The notes: generated from the sequence alone by a model not told the origin. Numbered from the stretch's first letter, positions 14,141-20,133 are shown. The stretch is DNA of 22,298 bases from DASZYT01 sp035545275 (GCA_035545275.1 DASZYT010000016.1:1-22298); one strand, 5' to 3'. Numbers and translations are program-made.

Positions 14141-15193
14141 TTACTCCGCGTCGGCGAGGGTGTAGGTGGCTTTGGCGACGCGCTTGAACTGGGGTTTGCC
14201 CTGCAGGTTCAGTAGAATGGTCGTTTCCTTCACGAAACGGCTTTTGAGCACGCGCTTGACGATTTCGTCGCGGTGCAACGGTTCGCCTGCCTCGCGTAGC
14301 ACTTCACTGATGATGTCGGCCACAGTTCCCTTTTTGTAGCCCCACTCTTTCAAGGCGTATATGCCGCGGCCAATAAGAACGAAGCGAGAATCTTTGATAA
14401 GTTCGTTGTGAATGGCTTGGGTAGTAACGTCTTTGCGCTTGAATTCACTGTCTTTGATGGCAGCGGCAATCTCGTTGAAGTGCATGTGCTTGCCCTGCTC
14501 TTTCAAGATCACGTAGATTTTGTCGCGGATGTTCTTAGGGTTGACCATGGGCCACTTCACGAGGCCCCAGCGACCGTTGAGTGTGGCGAGGTTCTTGGAA
14601 GTGCTAGCCAATGCTTCGGCCTGCTTGTCGTCCTCAAAGCCGGCGGCTTTGGCAATGTCATCGATTTCTTTCGGCTCACCCATCTTCTTGATGGTGTCGA
14701 CAAGCTTGGCTACGGCTTCTTTGAGGGATTTTTCGCTAAAGACCTTTTTGACGGCCACGCTGTAATAAAAGTTGTCATCGTCGTCAACGACAACCAGCTC
14801 TGGGCATAACAGCGCCAAGAATGCCAAGCGCGACTGCTCTAACCGGTCATTGTCACCGCCAAACACCGCTGTTACGTCGCTGATGCGGGCAACCTGCCCT
14901 GCGCCGCTCAGATGTTCAACAAGTTTTGCTTGTACGTCGTCTAAGTGAGGTAGGCCGCCCTGCTCTGCCGTGGTCTTGAGGCGAGTTACCACCGATTTTT
15001 CGAGCTGGCGTACACGTTCACGGGTAATGCCCAGTAGCTCACCAATCTGCTCAAGGGTCTCTTTACGGTCGAAAAGGCCGAAACGCCGCGCCACAATCTC
15101 TCGTTCGCGCTCACGCTCAATAGTAGCTAATATGTCTTTTACATACGCTTCACTAGGGATAGTTCCAGAAGTAGTGGTCGTTGGTTCGGCCAT
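14141..15193 (-). CDS. Sigma-70 region 4 / HARE-HTH fusion protein
   Basis: 350 residues. Residues about 20-75 form a sigma region 4 helix-turn-helix (RKETLEQIGELLGITRERVRQLEKSV), the part that contacts -35 DNA and the polymerase beta flap. No sigma region 2 or 3 is present. Residues about 219-284 form a HARE-HTH/RpoE(delta)-like winged helix (IRDKIYVILKEQGKHMHFNEIAAAI...GRGIYAL), and 289-348 look like a second copy. It is probably an RNA-polymerase-associated or DNA-binding regulator rather than a true sigma factor. It has a consensus promoter and a GGAG close to the ATG. Similar fusions are known from CPR genomes. Confidence 0.8.
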   Translation of the reverse strand: MAEPTTTTSGTIPSEAYVKDILATIEREREREIVARRFGLFDRKETLEQIGELLGITRERVRQLEKSVVTRLKTTAEQGGLPHLDDVQAKLVEHLSGAGQVARISDVTAVFGGDNDRLEQSRLAFLALLCPELVVVDDDDNFYYSVAVKKVFSEKSLKEAVAKLVDTIKKMGEPKEIDDIAKAAGFEDDKQAEALASTSKNLATLNGRWGLVKWPMVNPKNIRDKIYVILKEQGKHMHFNEIAAAIKDSEFKRKDVTTQAIHNELIKDSRFVLIGRGIYALKEWGYKKGTVADIISEVLREAGEPLHRDEIVKRVLKSRFVKETTILLNLQGKPQFKRVAKATYTLADAE

Positions 15194-15219
15194 AGTCTCC
15201 GCTTTCTTATATAATGTAA

Positions 15220-15248
15220 ATTATATAACTTTACTTTTTAAAAGTCAA
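15220..15248 (-). promoter_or_regulatory. Consensus promoter for the sigma4/HARE gene
   Basis: On the minus strand: TTGACT (15248 to 15243), 17-bp spacer, TATAAT (15225 to 15220). Predicted start about 20 nt before the ATG. The best-matching housekeeping promoter in the window apart from that of the transposase. Confidence 0.8.
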
Positions 15249-15388
15249 ACGTTTACCGTATATATTTATTGTAGCACGAAATAGACGAGCTTGCTTAGAA
15301 TGTGTTGTAGAAATATCGCGATAAAACAAGTTGCCAAGATAGCAAAATGTGGATAAACGGCGTATATACCGTCAGAGCAAGTAAACTA

Positions 15389-15432
15389 AAAAGAGACGGC
15401 TATTGTAGGAACTATGTCCTGCCGTCTCTTTT
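15389..15432 (-). terminator. Terminator after the class II tRNA gene
   Basis: AAAAGAGACGGC and GCCGTCTCTTTT form a perfect 12-bp stem with a further AGGA/TCCT pair inside. T-runs on both sides make it usable in both directions. It closes the leftward tRNA transcript. Another hairpin, ATAGGGA/TCCCTAT (15441-15482), sits between it and the tRNA. Confidence 0.8.
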
Positions 15433-15490
15433 GATTGAGGATAGGGATTTTGCGCCTATAGGGCGTACCACACACTCCCTATGAATGTCG

Positions 15491-15575
15491 TGGTAGGCGA
15501 GAAGAGATTCGAACTCTCACGGGTTGCCCCACTGCATTTGGAGTACAGCGCGTCTACCATTCCAGCCACTCGCCC
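15491..15575 (-). tRNA. Class II tRNA with CCA anticodon (Leu-type body, Trp anticodon)
   Basis: 85 nt including an encoded CCA. Acceptor GGGCGAG pairs with CTCGCCT (G1-U72 wobble), discriminator A. The D-arm reads GGTAGACGC as in tRNA-Leu. The anticodon stem CTGTA/TGCAG holds the loop CTCCAAA, giving anticodon CCA (reads UGG, Trp). A long variable arm with GGG/CCC makes it class II, like Leu or Ser. T-arm GAGAG-TTCGAAT-CTCTT. The body says Leu, the loop is exactly that of tRNA-Trp. A single A35-to-C change in a Leu(CAA) tRNA would give this loop. It may be the genome's tRNA-Trp or a second, mis-decoding tRNA. Confidence 0.85.
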
Positions 15576-15595
15576 ATTTTTATGGCCATCAGATA

Positions 15596-15634
15596 CAAAT
15601 AAAAAGGCCATAAACTACTTACCAAGAGATGGCC
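15596..15634 (-). terminator. Terminator of the pseudoknotted RNA
   Basis: On the minus strand GGCCAT (15634 to 15629) pairs with ATGGCC (15611 to 15606), followed by TTTTTATTT. It separates the small RNA from the tRNA 20 bp further on. Confidence 0.7.
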
Positions 15635-15779
15635 GTCGAATGACTTACACCTCTGTGTTACCAGAGGCCTTGGCAAAAACCATCGCCCCTGATAAGTAGA
15701 TTATGACCTTAAGTAACTGCATCCGACGTCTTTGCCAAGATTGGATTACAAGTTTCTAGTGTTAACTATTTCACACTTC
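15597..15779 (-). ncRNA. Candidate pseudoknotted small RNA
   Basis: About 183 nt between a promoter (TTGACA 15815 to 15810, 18-bp spacer, TATTAT 15791 to 15786) and a T-run terminator. Two 9-bp helices interleave: CTTGGCAAA (15739 to 15731) with TTTGCCAAG (15677 to 15669), and CGTCGGATG (15728 to 15720) with CATTCGACG (15642 to 15634, one G-U). The order a-b-a'-b' is an H-type pseudoknot with a CCTCTG/CAGAGG hairpin inserted before b'. It lies directly upstream of the class II tRNA on the same strand. Not recognised as RNase P, tmRNA, 6S or SRP RNA. Confidence 0.6.
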
Positions 15780-15821
15780 CCCCTAATAATACCCAGGTGG
15801 AAGCCAATTTGTCAACCAACC

Positions 15822-15886
15822 AAAAAAAGGCTTCTCCGTAAAGCCAGCCTCCAAATGTACTCTGCAGGTTTTACGTTTGCGAAGCC
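15822..15886 (-). terminator. Long terminator hairpin of the 113-nt RNA
   Basis: GGCTTC (15886 to 15881) pairs with GAAGCC (15834 to 15829) and seven Ts follow. Inner stem CGTAAA/TTTACG (15875 to 15870 / 15842 to 15837). The unusually large loop of 27 nt carries the anti-anticodon sequence. Confidence 0.65.
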
Positions 15887-15934
15887 TTTTCAGCCGTCAA
15901 AAAAACGGCTACCGCTGCACCTCACCTATAGTGA
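15822..15934 (-). ncRNA. Candidate small RNA with loop complementary to the tRNA anticodon
   Basis: About 113 nt from a consensus promoter to a T7 run. It carries GCACCTCAC/GTGAGGTGC near the 5' end, AGCCGT/ACGGCT, then a terminator hairpin GGCTTC/GAAGCC with CGTAAA/TTTACG inside. The terminal loop contains CATTTGGAG (15857 to 15849), the exact complement of CTCCAAATG in the anticodon loop and stem of the class II tRNA at 15491-15575. Function unknown; pairing with the tRNA is inference. Confidence 0.55.
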
Positions 15935-15940
15935 GGTGCA

Positions 15941-15969
15941 ATGATAGCAATTCTTTGAGTACCTGTCAA
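15941..15969 (-). promoter_or_regulatory. Strong leftward promoter of the small-RNA locus
   Basis: Minus strand: TTGACA (15969 to 15964), 17-bp spacer ending TGC, TATCAT (15946 to 15941). Both hexamers plus the extended -10 are present. It reads into the hairpin-rich small RNA and away from the transposase gene, and partly overlaps the proposed left end of the insertion sequence. Confidence 0.75.
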
Positions 15970-16097
15970 TGTACATGAGGTTACTCTTAGTTTCACAGCT
16001 CGGTCGTTTTTGAAAGCCCACGTTTCTTTGATTTCTATTATACATTAACGTCAAGAATTATAGTAGACGCTTATGCTAAACGCAAATTTACAGGTGT

Positions 16098-16103
16098 TAT
16101 AAT
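16098..16103 (+). promoter_or_regulatory. Extended -10 promoter opposite the transposase tail
   Basis: TGtTATAAT (16095-16103) is a perfect extended -10. Seven nt separate it from the ATG at 16111, predicting a leaderless transcript of the 46-codon frame and antisense RNA across the transposase 3' end. Confidence 0.55.
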
Positions 16104-16110
16104 ATAGCTA

Positions 16111-16251
16111 ATGAGCAAAAAGCTATTCAAGAAACTAATCAAACGCGCTTCCCAACCCGTTCCAAAAGAACAGGATAAACAACGCCATCCCGATGGTTAT
16201 AGCGGAAACAAAACTCGTCCACGTAAGTCTGAAGATACTTCGGGGAAATAG
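16111..16251 (+). CDS. Small basic protein antisense to the transposase end
   Basis: 46 codons starting MSKKLFKKLIKRASQPVPKEQ, Lys/Arg-rich with no recognised domain. The frame overlaps the last 113 bp of the transposase gene on the other strand. Support comes mainly from the perfect extended -10 at exactly the leaderless spacing. It could be a cargo or regulatory peptide of the element, or the promoter may simply make antisense RNA. Confidence 0.4.
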   Translation: MSKKLFKKLIKRASQPVPKEQDKQRHPDGYSGNKTRPRKSEDTSGK

Positions 16252-16987
16252 ATCTATACGTTCCTAGTATTGAGTTCTTCATATTACCCCAGAAGCCCTC
16301 GATGTTATTCGTATGAACGCCGTTGTGTACGTACGTACCGACGCCGTGGTCTACAGTGCGGTGCTTGAACCCATCTTTGGTGGCGTTGCGGTAAATCTTG
16401 CTTCTATCAGTGTGCAGGATGGTGTACTTTTCAAGGTTGTCAAGCAAGTACGGCATGACGTTGCTATCACTGGCATGGCGGTCTAACGCCTTAGCCTTGA
16501 CCCGTCCGCGCTTTTCGACGATACCAACAACGGGTGTCTTGTTGTCGTTCTTCTGGGTCATCTTGCGCCGTCCGCCCATGTAGGTCTCGTCAGCTTCCAC
16601 GATACCCATAAACTTATCGTCCTCTTGCGCCATGAGTAGCCGTATCTGCTTTGCCATCCGCCATGCGGTCTTGTACGTTACGCCTAGCTGTCTCTCTAGC
16701 TCCTTGGCGCTCACACCGTTCTTTGAGACCGAGAACAGGTAGATAGCATAGAACCAGTTCCAGAGGCTTGTAGTGGTCTTACGGAAGATAGTATCTGCTA
16801 ACGGGAAAAGCTGGTAACTGCACCACTGGCAGGCGTAGCACTGGCGCTTCTTGACCCGATAGAACGTAGTCTTTGCGCCACATTTCGGGCAGTACTCAAG
16901 GTCGCCGAAGCGGTTCTGAAACACGGCGTCTAGGCAGGCGTCATCATCCGGATATTCTGCTTTGAATTGGTTGACCGTGTATCTCAT
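16139..16987 (-). CDS. IS1595 (ISXO2-like) family transposase
   Basis: 282 residues from the ATG at 16987, chosen because TTGACA-16-TATAAT ends 10 nt before it; the frame is open up to 17056. The N-terminus has a zinc ribbon (C33, C36, C53, C56 in CPKCG...YACQWC). An HTH (about 93-115) follows, then the DDE-type core: D133 in VEADETYMGG, D194 in LHTDRSK, and E230 in HTNNIEGFWGNMK. It ends YNHRDG...LLERVGKRV with a UGA stop. The gene is full length with no frameshift, so the element may be active. Confidence 0.92.
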   Translation of the reverse strand: MRYTVNQFKAEYPDDDACLDAVFQNRFGDLEYCPKCGAKTTFYRVKKRQCYACQWCSYQLFPLADTIFRKTTTSLWNWFYAIYLFSVSKNGVSAKELERQLGVTYKTAWRMAKQIRLLMAQEDDKFMGIVEADETYMGGRRKMTQKNDNKTPVVGIVEKRGRVKAKALDRHASDSNVMPYLLDNLEKYTILHTDRSKIYRNATKDGFKHRTVDHGVGTYVHNGVHTNNIEGFWGNMKNSILGTYRSISPKYLQTYVDEFCFRYNHRDGVVYPVLLERVGKRV

Positions 16988-16997
16988 CTTAGGTCTC

Positions 16998-17025
16998 ATT
17001 ATACGCCTATAGTACTTGTTGTCAA
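16998..17025 (-). promoter_or_regulatory. Consensus promoter of the transposase
   Basis: Minus strand: TTGACA (17025 to 17020), 16-bp spacer, TATAAT (17003 to 16998). Both hexamers are perfect. The start codon lies 10 nt after the -10, so the mRNA has at most 2-4 leader bases. Confidence 0.8.
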
Positions 17026-17126
17026 GGGAAAGTTTTAAGAAGTAATCTATGTACATTTTAACTCCTTTTTTAAGTCATAGTGAACTCACCTCATTGAAAA
17101 TTGAGGTATCAAAAATTTGTCCTGCA

Positions 17127-17183
17127 TGCTACAATTGGTGTAACGCTGCGAAGACGTTAGGGGCTTACCAAAGCCCTTTTTCT
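17127..17183 (+). ncRNA. Tiny terminator-ended RNA antisense to a tRNA anticodon arm
   Basis: TGcTACAAT (17127-17135) predicts a start near 17142; GGGCTT-ACCA-AAGCCC followed by TTTTTCT (17161-17181) is a strong terminator, leaving a transcript of about 42 nt. Its first part is CGCTGCGAAGACGT (17144-17157). The same 14 nt occur at 17241-17254, opposite the minus-strand tRNA gene, so the RNA is perfectly complementary to tRNA positions 28-41, covering the anticodon loop. Confidence 0.55.
17161..17181 (+). terminator. Terminator of the tiny antisense RNA
   Basis: GGGCTT and AAGCCC form a perfect 6-bp stem around ACCA, followed by five Ts. It lies only about 20 nt after the predicted transcription start, so almost the whole RNA is the repeat plus the terminator. 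Confidence 0.75.
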
Positions 17184-17206
17184 ATTGTTAAGGTACACCA
17201 CGTGAG

Positions 17207-17281
17207 TGGTGGAGATACGGGGAGTCGAACCCCGAACTTCCGCTGCGAAGACGTCTGTTTTGCCTGTTAGACTATATCCCC
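17207..17281 (-). tRNA. tRNA with defective anticodon stem (possible Arg-TCG or pseudo-tRNA)
   Basis: 75 nt with encoded CCA. Acceptor GGGGATA/TATCTCC and T-arm CGGGG-TTCGACT-CCCCG are sound. In canonical numbering the loop is CTTCGCA with U33 and anticodon UCG (Arg), but only three of five anticodon-stem pairs form and the D-stem is imperfect. An alternative fold uses GTCT/AGAC and CTTC/GAAG with a 6-nt loop. The identity is therefore uncertain. Positions 28-41 are repeated 97 bp away in the tiny antisense transcript. Confidence 0.65.
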
Positions 17282-17299
17282 ATTTTTAACGCTGGCTAC

Positions 17300-17339
17300 A
17301 AAAAAAGCCGAGCGGGATTGCCTTAACCCTCACTCGGCT
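17300..17339 (-). terminator. Terminator before the second tRNA gene
   Basis: AGCCGAG (17339 to 17333) pairs with CTCGGCT (17312 to 17306) and seven Ts follow on the minus strand. It could also end readthrough from topA. Confidence 0.7.
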
Positions 17340-17395
17340 CCTTGTATAGCCTCATCGTACACTTAACCATGAGCATTTCCAAGAGGTTAACGATG
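17300..17395 (-). ncRNA. Candidate hairpin RNA upstream of the second tRNA
   Basis: On the minus strand CATCG+TTAACC pairs with GGTTAA+CGATG (17395 to 17385 / 17368 to 17353, 5-nt bulge). A GGCT/AGCC hairpin and a terminator AGCCGAG/CTCGGCT with seven Ts (17339 to 17300) follow. About 95 nt in total. No clear promoter could be fixed upstream, so the 5' end is a guess. It is followed 18 bp later by the tRNA. Confidence 0.45.
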
Positions 17396-17447
17396 TATTA
17401 TTTATTACAATGCAACATAAGCACAATGAATACAAGCCTAGCGGTGG

Positions 17448-17456
17448 TGCTACAAT
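17448..17456 (+). promoter_or_regulatory. Extended -10 promoter, 80-residue protein
   Basis: TGcTACAAT, identical to that of the tiny RNA at 17127, ends 6 nt before the ATG at 17463. The transcript should begin at or within a base of the start codon. Confidence 0.65.
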
Positions 17457-17462
17457 GAAGTT

Positions 17463-17705
17463 ATGAAAAAGTTTTACTCTCTTATCGTAGTATGTGTAAC
17501 AGTTGTTCTTCTAGCAGGAATCGGTGCGTGGGTATACGTGCAGAAGCAGAATGTTGCCCAGAAAGACAGACAGGCTAAAAGTGAGCAAGCGCTCGAGGTG
17601 AAAAAGCTGAAGTATCAAGAGTGTGAGAACAATAACAGAGCTGCTGAGGCAAGCAACAAGCCCTTCAGCGACCTCTTTGTTACTAATTGCGGTCTGATTC
17701 TTTAG
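17463..17705 (+). CDS. Small membrane-anchored protein with two exposed cysteines
   Basis: 80 residues. A short basic start (MKKF) precedes one hydrophobic helix (about 5-26), then a charged helical region and a tail. C54 and C76 lie in the presumed extracytoplasmic part and could form a disulfide. C11 sits within the hydrophobic segment without a lipobox. Leaderless promoter directly upstream. Convergent with topA, 42 bp apart. No known domain. Confidence 0.6.
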   Translation: MKKFYSLIVVCVTVVLLAGIGAWVYVQKQNVAQKDRQAKSEQALEVKKLKYQECENNNRAAEASNKPFSDLFVTNCGLIL

Positions 17706-17730
17706 AGCTTACTTGTCTTGACGGTATATA

Positions 17731-17755
17731 CGCCGGATAAACGGCGGCTACTTTT
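17731..17755 (+). terminator. Weak terminator between the small protein and topA
   Basis: CGCCG and CGGCG form a 5-bp stem around GATAAA, and CTACTTTTT follows on the plus strand. It overlaps the topA stop codon. On the minus strand no T-run follows. Confidence 0.4.
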
Positions 17756-20039
17756 TGGAGGAAGCGCGGCGGCGAGTAAAGCGACGCTTGGCCGGAGCTT
17801 TGTCGAGAAGTTCTTTGGCCTGAGCTTTGGTGAGCGTGGCGGCGTCGGTGTCCTTGGGGATGCGGGCGTTTTTTTTGCCGTCGGTGACGTACGGGCCATA
17901 CGGGCCGTTTAACACCTTGATAGTACCGAAATCGCTAATGTTCTTTTTGGCATCTTTGTCGAGCTTTTCGGCATAAAGCTGGCGTGCTTCGGCCTCTGTA
18001 ATAGTATGCGGGTCGAGTGGCTTGATAGATACAAACGTCTTGCCTACCTGGACGTAGGGGCCAAAGCGGCCGATGTTGGCTTTGATTTCCTGGCCGTCTT
18101 CAGTGGTGCCAACGGTGCGCGGCAGCTCAAACATAGGCAATGCCTGCTCGAGCGTCACGGTGTCGATAGTGGTGTCTTTGGGCAGTGGCGCAAAGTCGGG
18201 CTTTTTGGACTCATCCTCTACTTCGCCACGCTGCAGCATAGGGCCGTAGCGACCGAAGCGTGCAAAAATGGGTAGTTGGGTCTTAGGGTCGGTACCTATC
18301 AGGCGCGCTTGCGAGACCTCCTGGCGTGAGACATCGGCACTATTTTCTACCAAGGGGTGGAACTCTTTATAAAACTCGGCGATCATCTTTTCCCAGGCTT
18401 GGCCACCTTCGGCTACACGGTCGAAATCTTCCTCGACCCGGGCCGTAAAGTCATAATCTACGATGCTTGGGAAATACTTTACCAAAAAGTCAGTGGTAAC
18501 TTCGGCGATGTGTGTCGGGACCAGCTTGCCCCGGTCAGCACCGGTGATTTCGGTGTGATTTGCTTCGGTAATCGCGCCAGCTGTGAGCTCGAGCGTCCGT
18601 ACGGTGCGCTCGGTGCCTTCCAGGTCTCTTTTCTCGATGTAGCCACGCGTTTGGATGGTAGAGATGGTGGGCGCGTAGGTGCTGGGGCGGCCGATGCCGA
18701 GCTCTTCGAGCTTGCGTACCAGGCTTGCCTCGGAAAAACGGGCTGCCGGGCGGCTGAACGTCTCGGTGGCGCTAATGCTACCAGCGGTGAGCGTATCGCC
18801 CTTTTGTACAGGTGGCAGCAACGTGTCGTCTTTGCCCCCGCCATATACTTTCATAAAGCCGTCAAACTTTAGCACCTCGCCCTTGGCAATGAACTTTTCC
18901 ACCCGCGTGCTGATGCCGATGGTAACCTCAGTGCGTTCGGTACTAGCGGGCGCCATCTGGCTGGCAATGGTGCGCTGCCAGATCAGCTGATAGAGCTTTT
19001 GCTGCTGAGAGTCTTCGCCGGCTGACTGCCTGGTAAAATCGGTCGGCCGGATGCCTTCGTGGGCTTCCTGGGCACTGGCGCTTTTGGTCTTGAACTGCCG
19101 CCGCTGGTGGTACTGCTCGCCGAAGTTCTTGGTGATGTAATTGCCGGCAGCCCCGAGGGCCAATGTCGACAACAGTGTACTGTCGGTACGCATATAGGTG
19201 ATGTGCCCGGCCTCGTATAGGCGCTGCGCCAGCTGCATGGTCTGGCGCACGGAGTAGCCCAGCCGGCGCGAGGCTTCCTGCTGCAGCGTACTGGTGGTAA
19301 ACGGTGCGCCGGGGTTGCGTGTGCCTGGCTTGGTGGCAATATCTTCTACGGCAAAGGTGGCGGGTTTGACGGCTTTGAGCCATTCCCTGGCCTGCTCCAG
19401 GCCCTCCAGCTTTTGGTTTAGCTCAGCTGGTAGCTCGTGGCCGGCGGTCTCAAAAATAGCAGTAACTTTGAACGAGCTTTCGGGAGCAAAATCGCGGATT
19501 TCCCGCTCGCGGTCGACGATGATGCGGACCGCTACTGACTGCACCCGGCCGGCTGACAAGCCGGTGCGGACTTTTTTCCAGAGCACCGGGCTAAGCTCGT
19601 AGCCTACCAGGCGGTCGAGGATGCGGCGGGCCTGCTGAGCGTCTACCAAGTGCTCGTCGACGGTGCGCGGGGTTTTAATGGCTGCTTCGATGGCCGGCTT
19701 GGTAATTTCGTGAAACACGATGCGCTTGGTCTTCTTGGGGTCAAGCTTGAGTGCTTGGCACAAGTGCCAGGCAATTGCCTCACCTTCGCGGTCTTCATCG
19801 CTTGCCAGCCAAACTTCCGAGCCTTTGGCGGCGGCGCGCAGCTCGCTTACCACCTTTTTCTTGTCGGTCGACACCTCGTAAGTGGGCGCAAAGTTGTGCT
19901 CGATATCGATGTTGAGGCCCTTTTTCGGCAAATCACGAATGTGGCCCATGCTGCTCTTCACGGTAAAATCTTTGCCCAAATAGCGCTCAATAGTGCGCGC
20001 CTTCGCCGGGCTCTCAACGATAACTAGGTTCTTGCTCAT
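17748..20039 (-). CDS. topA: DNA topoisomerase I (type IA)
   Basis: 763 residues. TOPRIM domain (1-115): E9 in VESPAKA and the D81-x-D83-x-E85 metal triad in SDEDREGEA. Catalytic Y282 in GHITYMRTDS. The rest of the toroid continues to about 560. The C-terminus has no CxxC zinc fingers; instead it has repeated GRxGPxxxxG modules (RFGRYGPMLQRG, NIGRFGPYVQVG, NGPYGPYVTDG) and a basic tail RRFTRRRASSKK, like actinobacterial TopA. It relaxes negative supercoils. The promoter is TTGCGT-17-TATAAG on the minus strand, with a leader of about 8 nt. Confidence 0.97.
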   Translation of the reverse strand: MSKNLVIVESPAKARTIERYLGKDFTVKSSMGHIRDLPKKGLNIDIEHNFAPTYEVSTDKKKVVSELRAAAKGSEVWLASDEDREGEAIAWHLCQALKLDPKKTKRIVFHEITKPAIEAAIKTPRTVDEHLVDAQQARRILDRLVGYELSPVLWKKVRTGLSAGRVQSVAVRIIVDREREIRDFAPESSFKVTAIFETAGHELPAELNQKLEGLEQAREWLKAVKPATFAVEDIATKPGTRNPGAPFTTSTLQQEASRRLGYSVRQTMQLAQRLYEAGHITYMRTDSTLLSTLALGAAGNYITKNFGEQYHQRRQFKTKSASAQEAHEGIRPTDFTRQSAGEDSQQQKLYQLIWQRTIASQMAPASTERTEVTIGISTRVEKFIAKGEVLKFDGFMKVYGGGKDDTLLPPVQKGDTLTAGSISATETFSRPAARFSEASLVRKLEELGIGRPSTYAPTISTIQTRGYIEKRDLEGTERTVRTLELTAGAITEANHTEITGADRGKLVPTHIAEVTTDFLVKYFPSIVDYDFTARVEEDFDRVAEGGQAWEKMIAEFYKEFHPLVENSADVSRQEVSQARLIGTDPKTQLPIFARFGRYGPMLQRGEVEDESKKPDFAPLPKDTTIDTVTLEQALPMFELPRTVGTTEDGQEIKANIGRFGPYVQVGKTFVSIKPLDPHTITEAEARQLYAEKLDKDAKKNISDFGTIKVLNGPYGPYVTDGKKNARIPKDTDAATLTKAQAKELLDKAPAKRRFTRRRASSKK

Positions 20040-20053
20040 GTTTATCTACGTAG

Positions 20054-20083
20054 CTTATACGCAACTGCCTATAATACGCAACT
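20054..20083 (-). promoter_or_regulatory. topA promoter with a 10-bp direct repeat
   Basis: On the minus strand AGTTGCGTAT occurs at 20083 to 20074 and again at 20066 to 20057. TTGCGT in the first copy acts as -35 and TATAAG (20059 to 20054) as -10 with a 17-bp spacer. The repeat could be a regulator site or chance. Confidence 0.5.
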
Positions 20084-20133
20084 TTCTTAAGAACGCAAAT
20101 AATTTTATAGTGTGTCTAATATCACAGAAAATC

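Larger units (their letters stand above)
15960..17108. mobile_element. IS1595-family insertion sequence (boundaries tentative)
   Basis: The transposase gene is flanked by imperfect inverted ends: TACCT..CAAT.T.CA.TGAGGT reads inward at 15960-15981 and, on the other strand, from 17108 to 17088. This gives an element of about 1.15 kb, in range for the ISXO2 subgroup. No clean 8-bp target duplication is seen, so the ends are a proposal only. The element also contains a 46-codon frame opposite the transposase tail. Confidence 0.4.

Noticed and set aside
15345..15354. TGTGGATAA as a DnaA box / replication origin
   Set aside because: Single perfect box; similar TGTGGAAAA words at 3336 and 13309 are scattered. 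No box cluster, no dnaA or dnaN.
15581..15780. Possible tmRNA (ATTCGACGG resembles the tmRNA 5' hallmark)
   Set aside because: No tRNA-like T-arm and CCA end, no tag frame with stop; the match is part of a pseudoknot helix next to a terminator.
15732..15944. 70-codon plus-strand frame over the small-RNA locus
   Set aside because: It runs through two terminators and several RNA stems read from the other strand; composition not protein-like.
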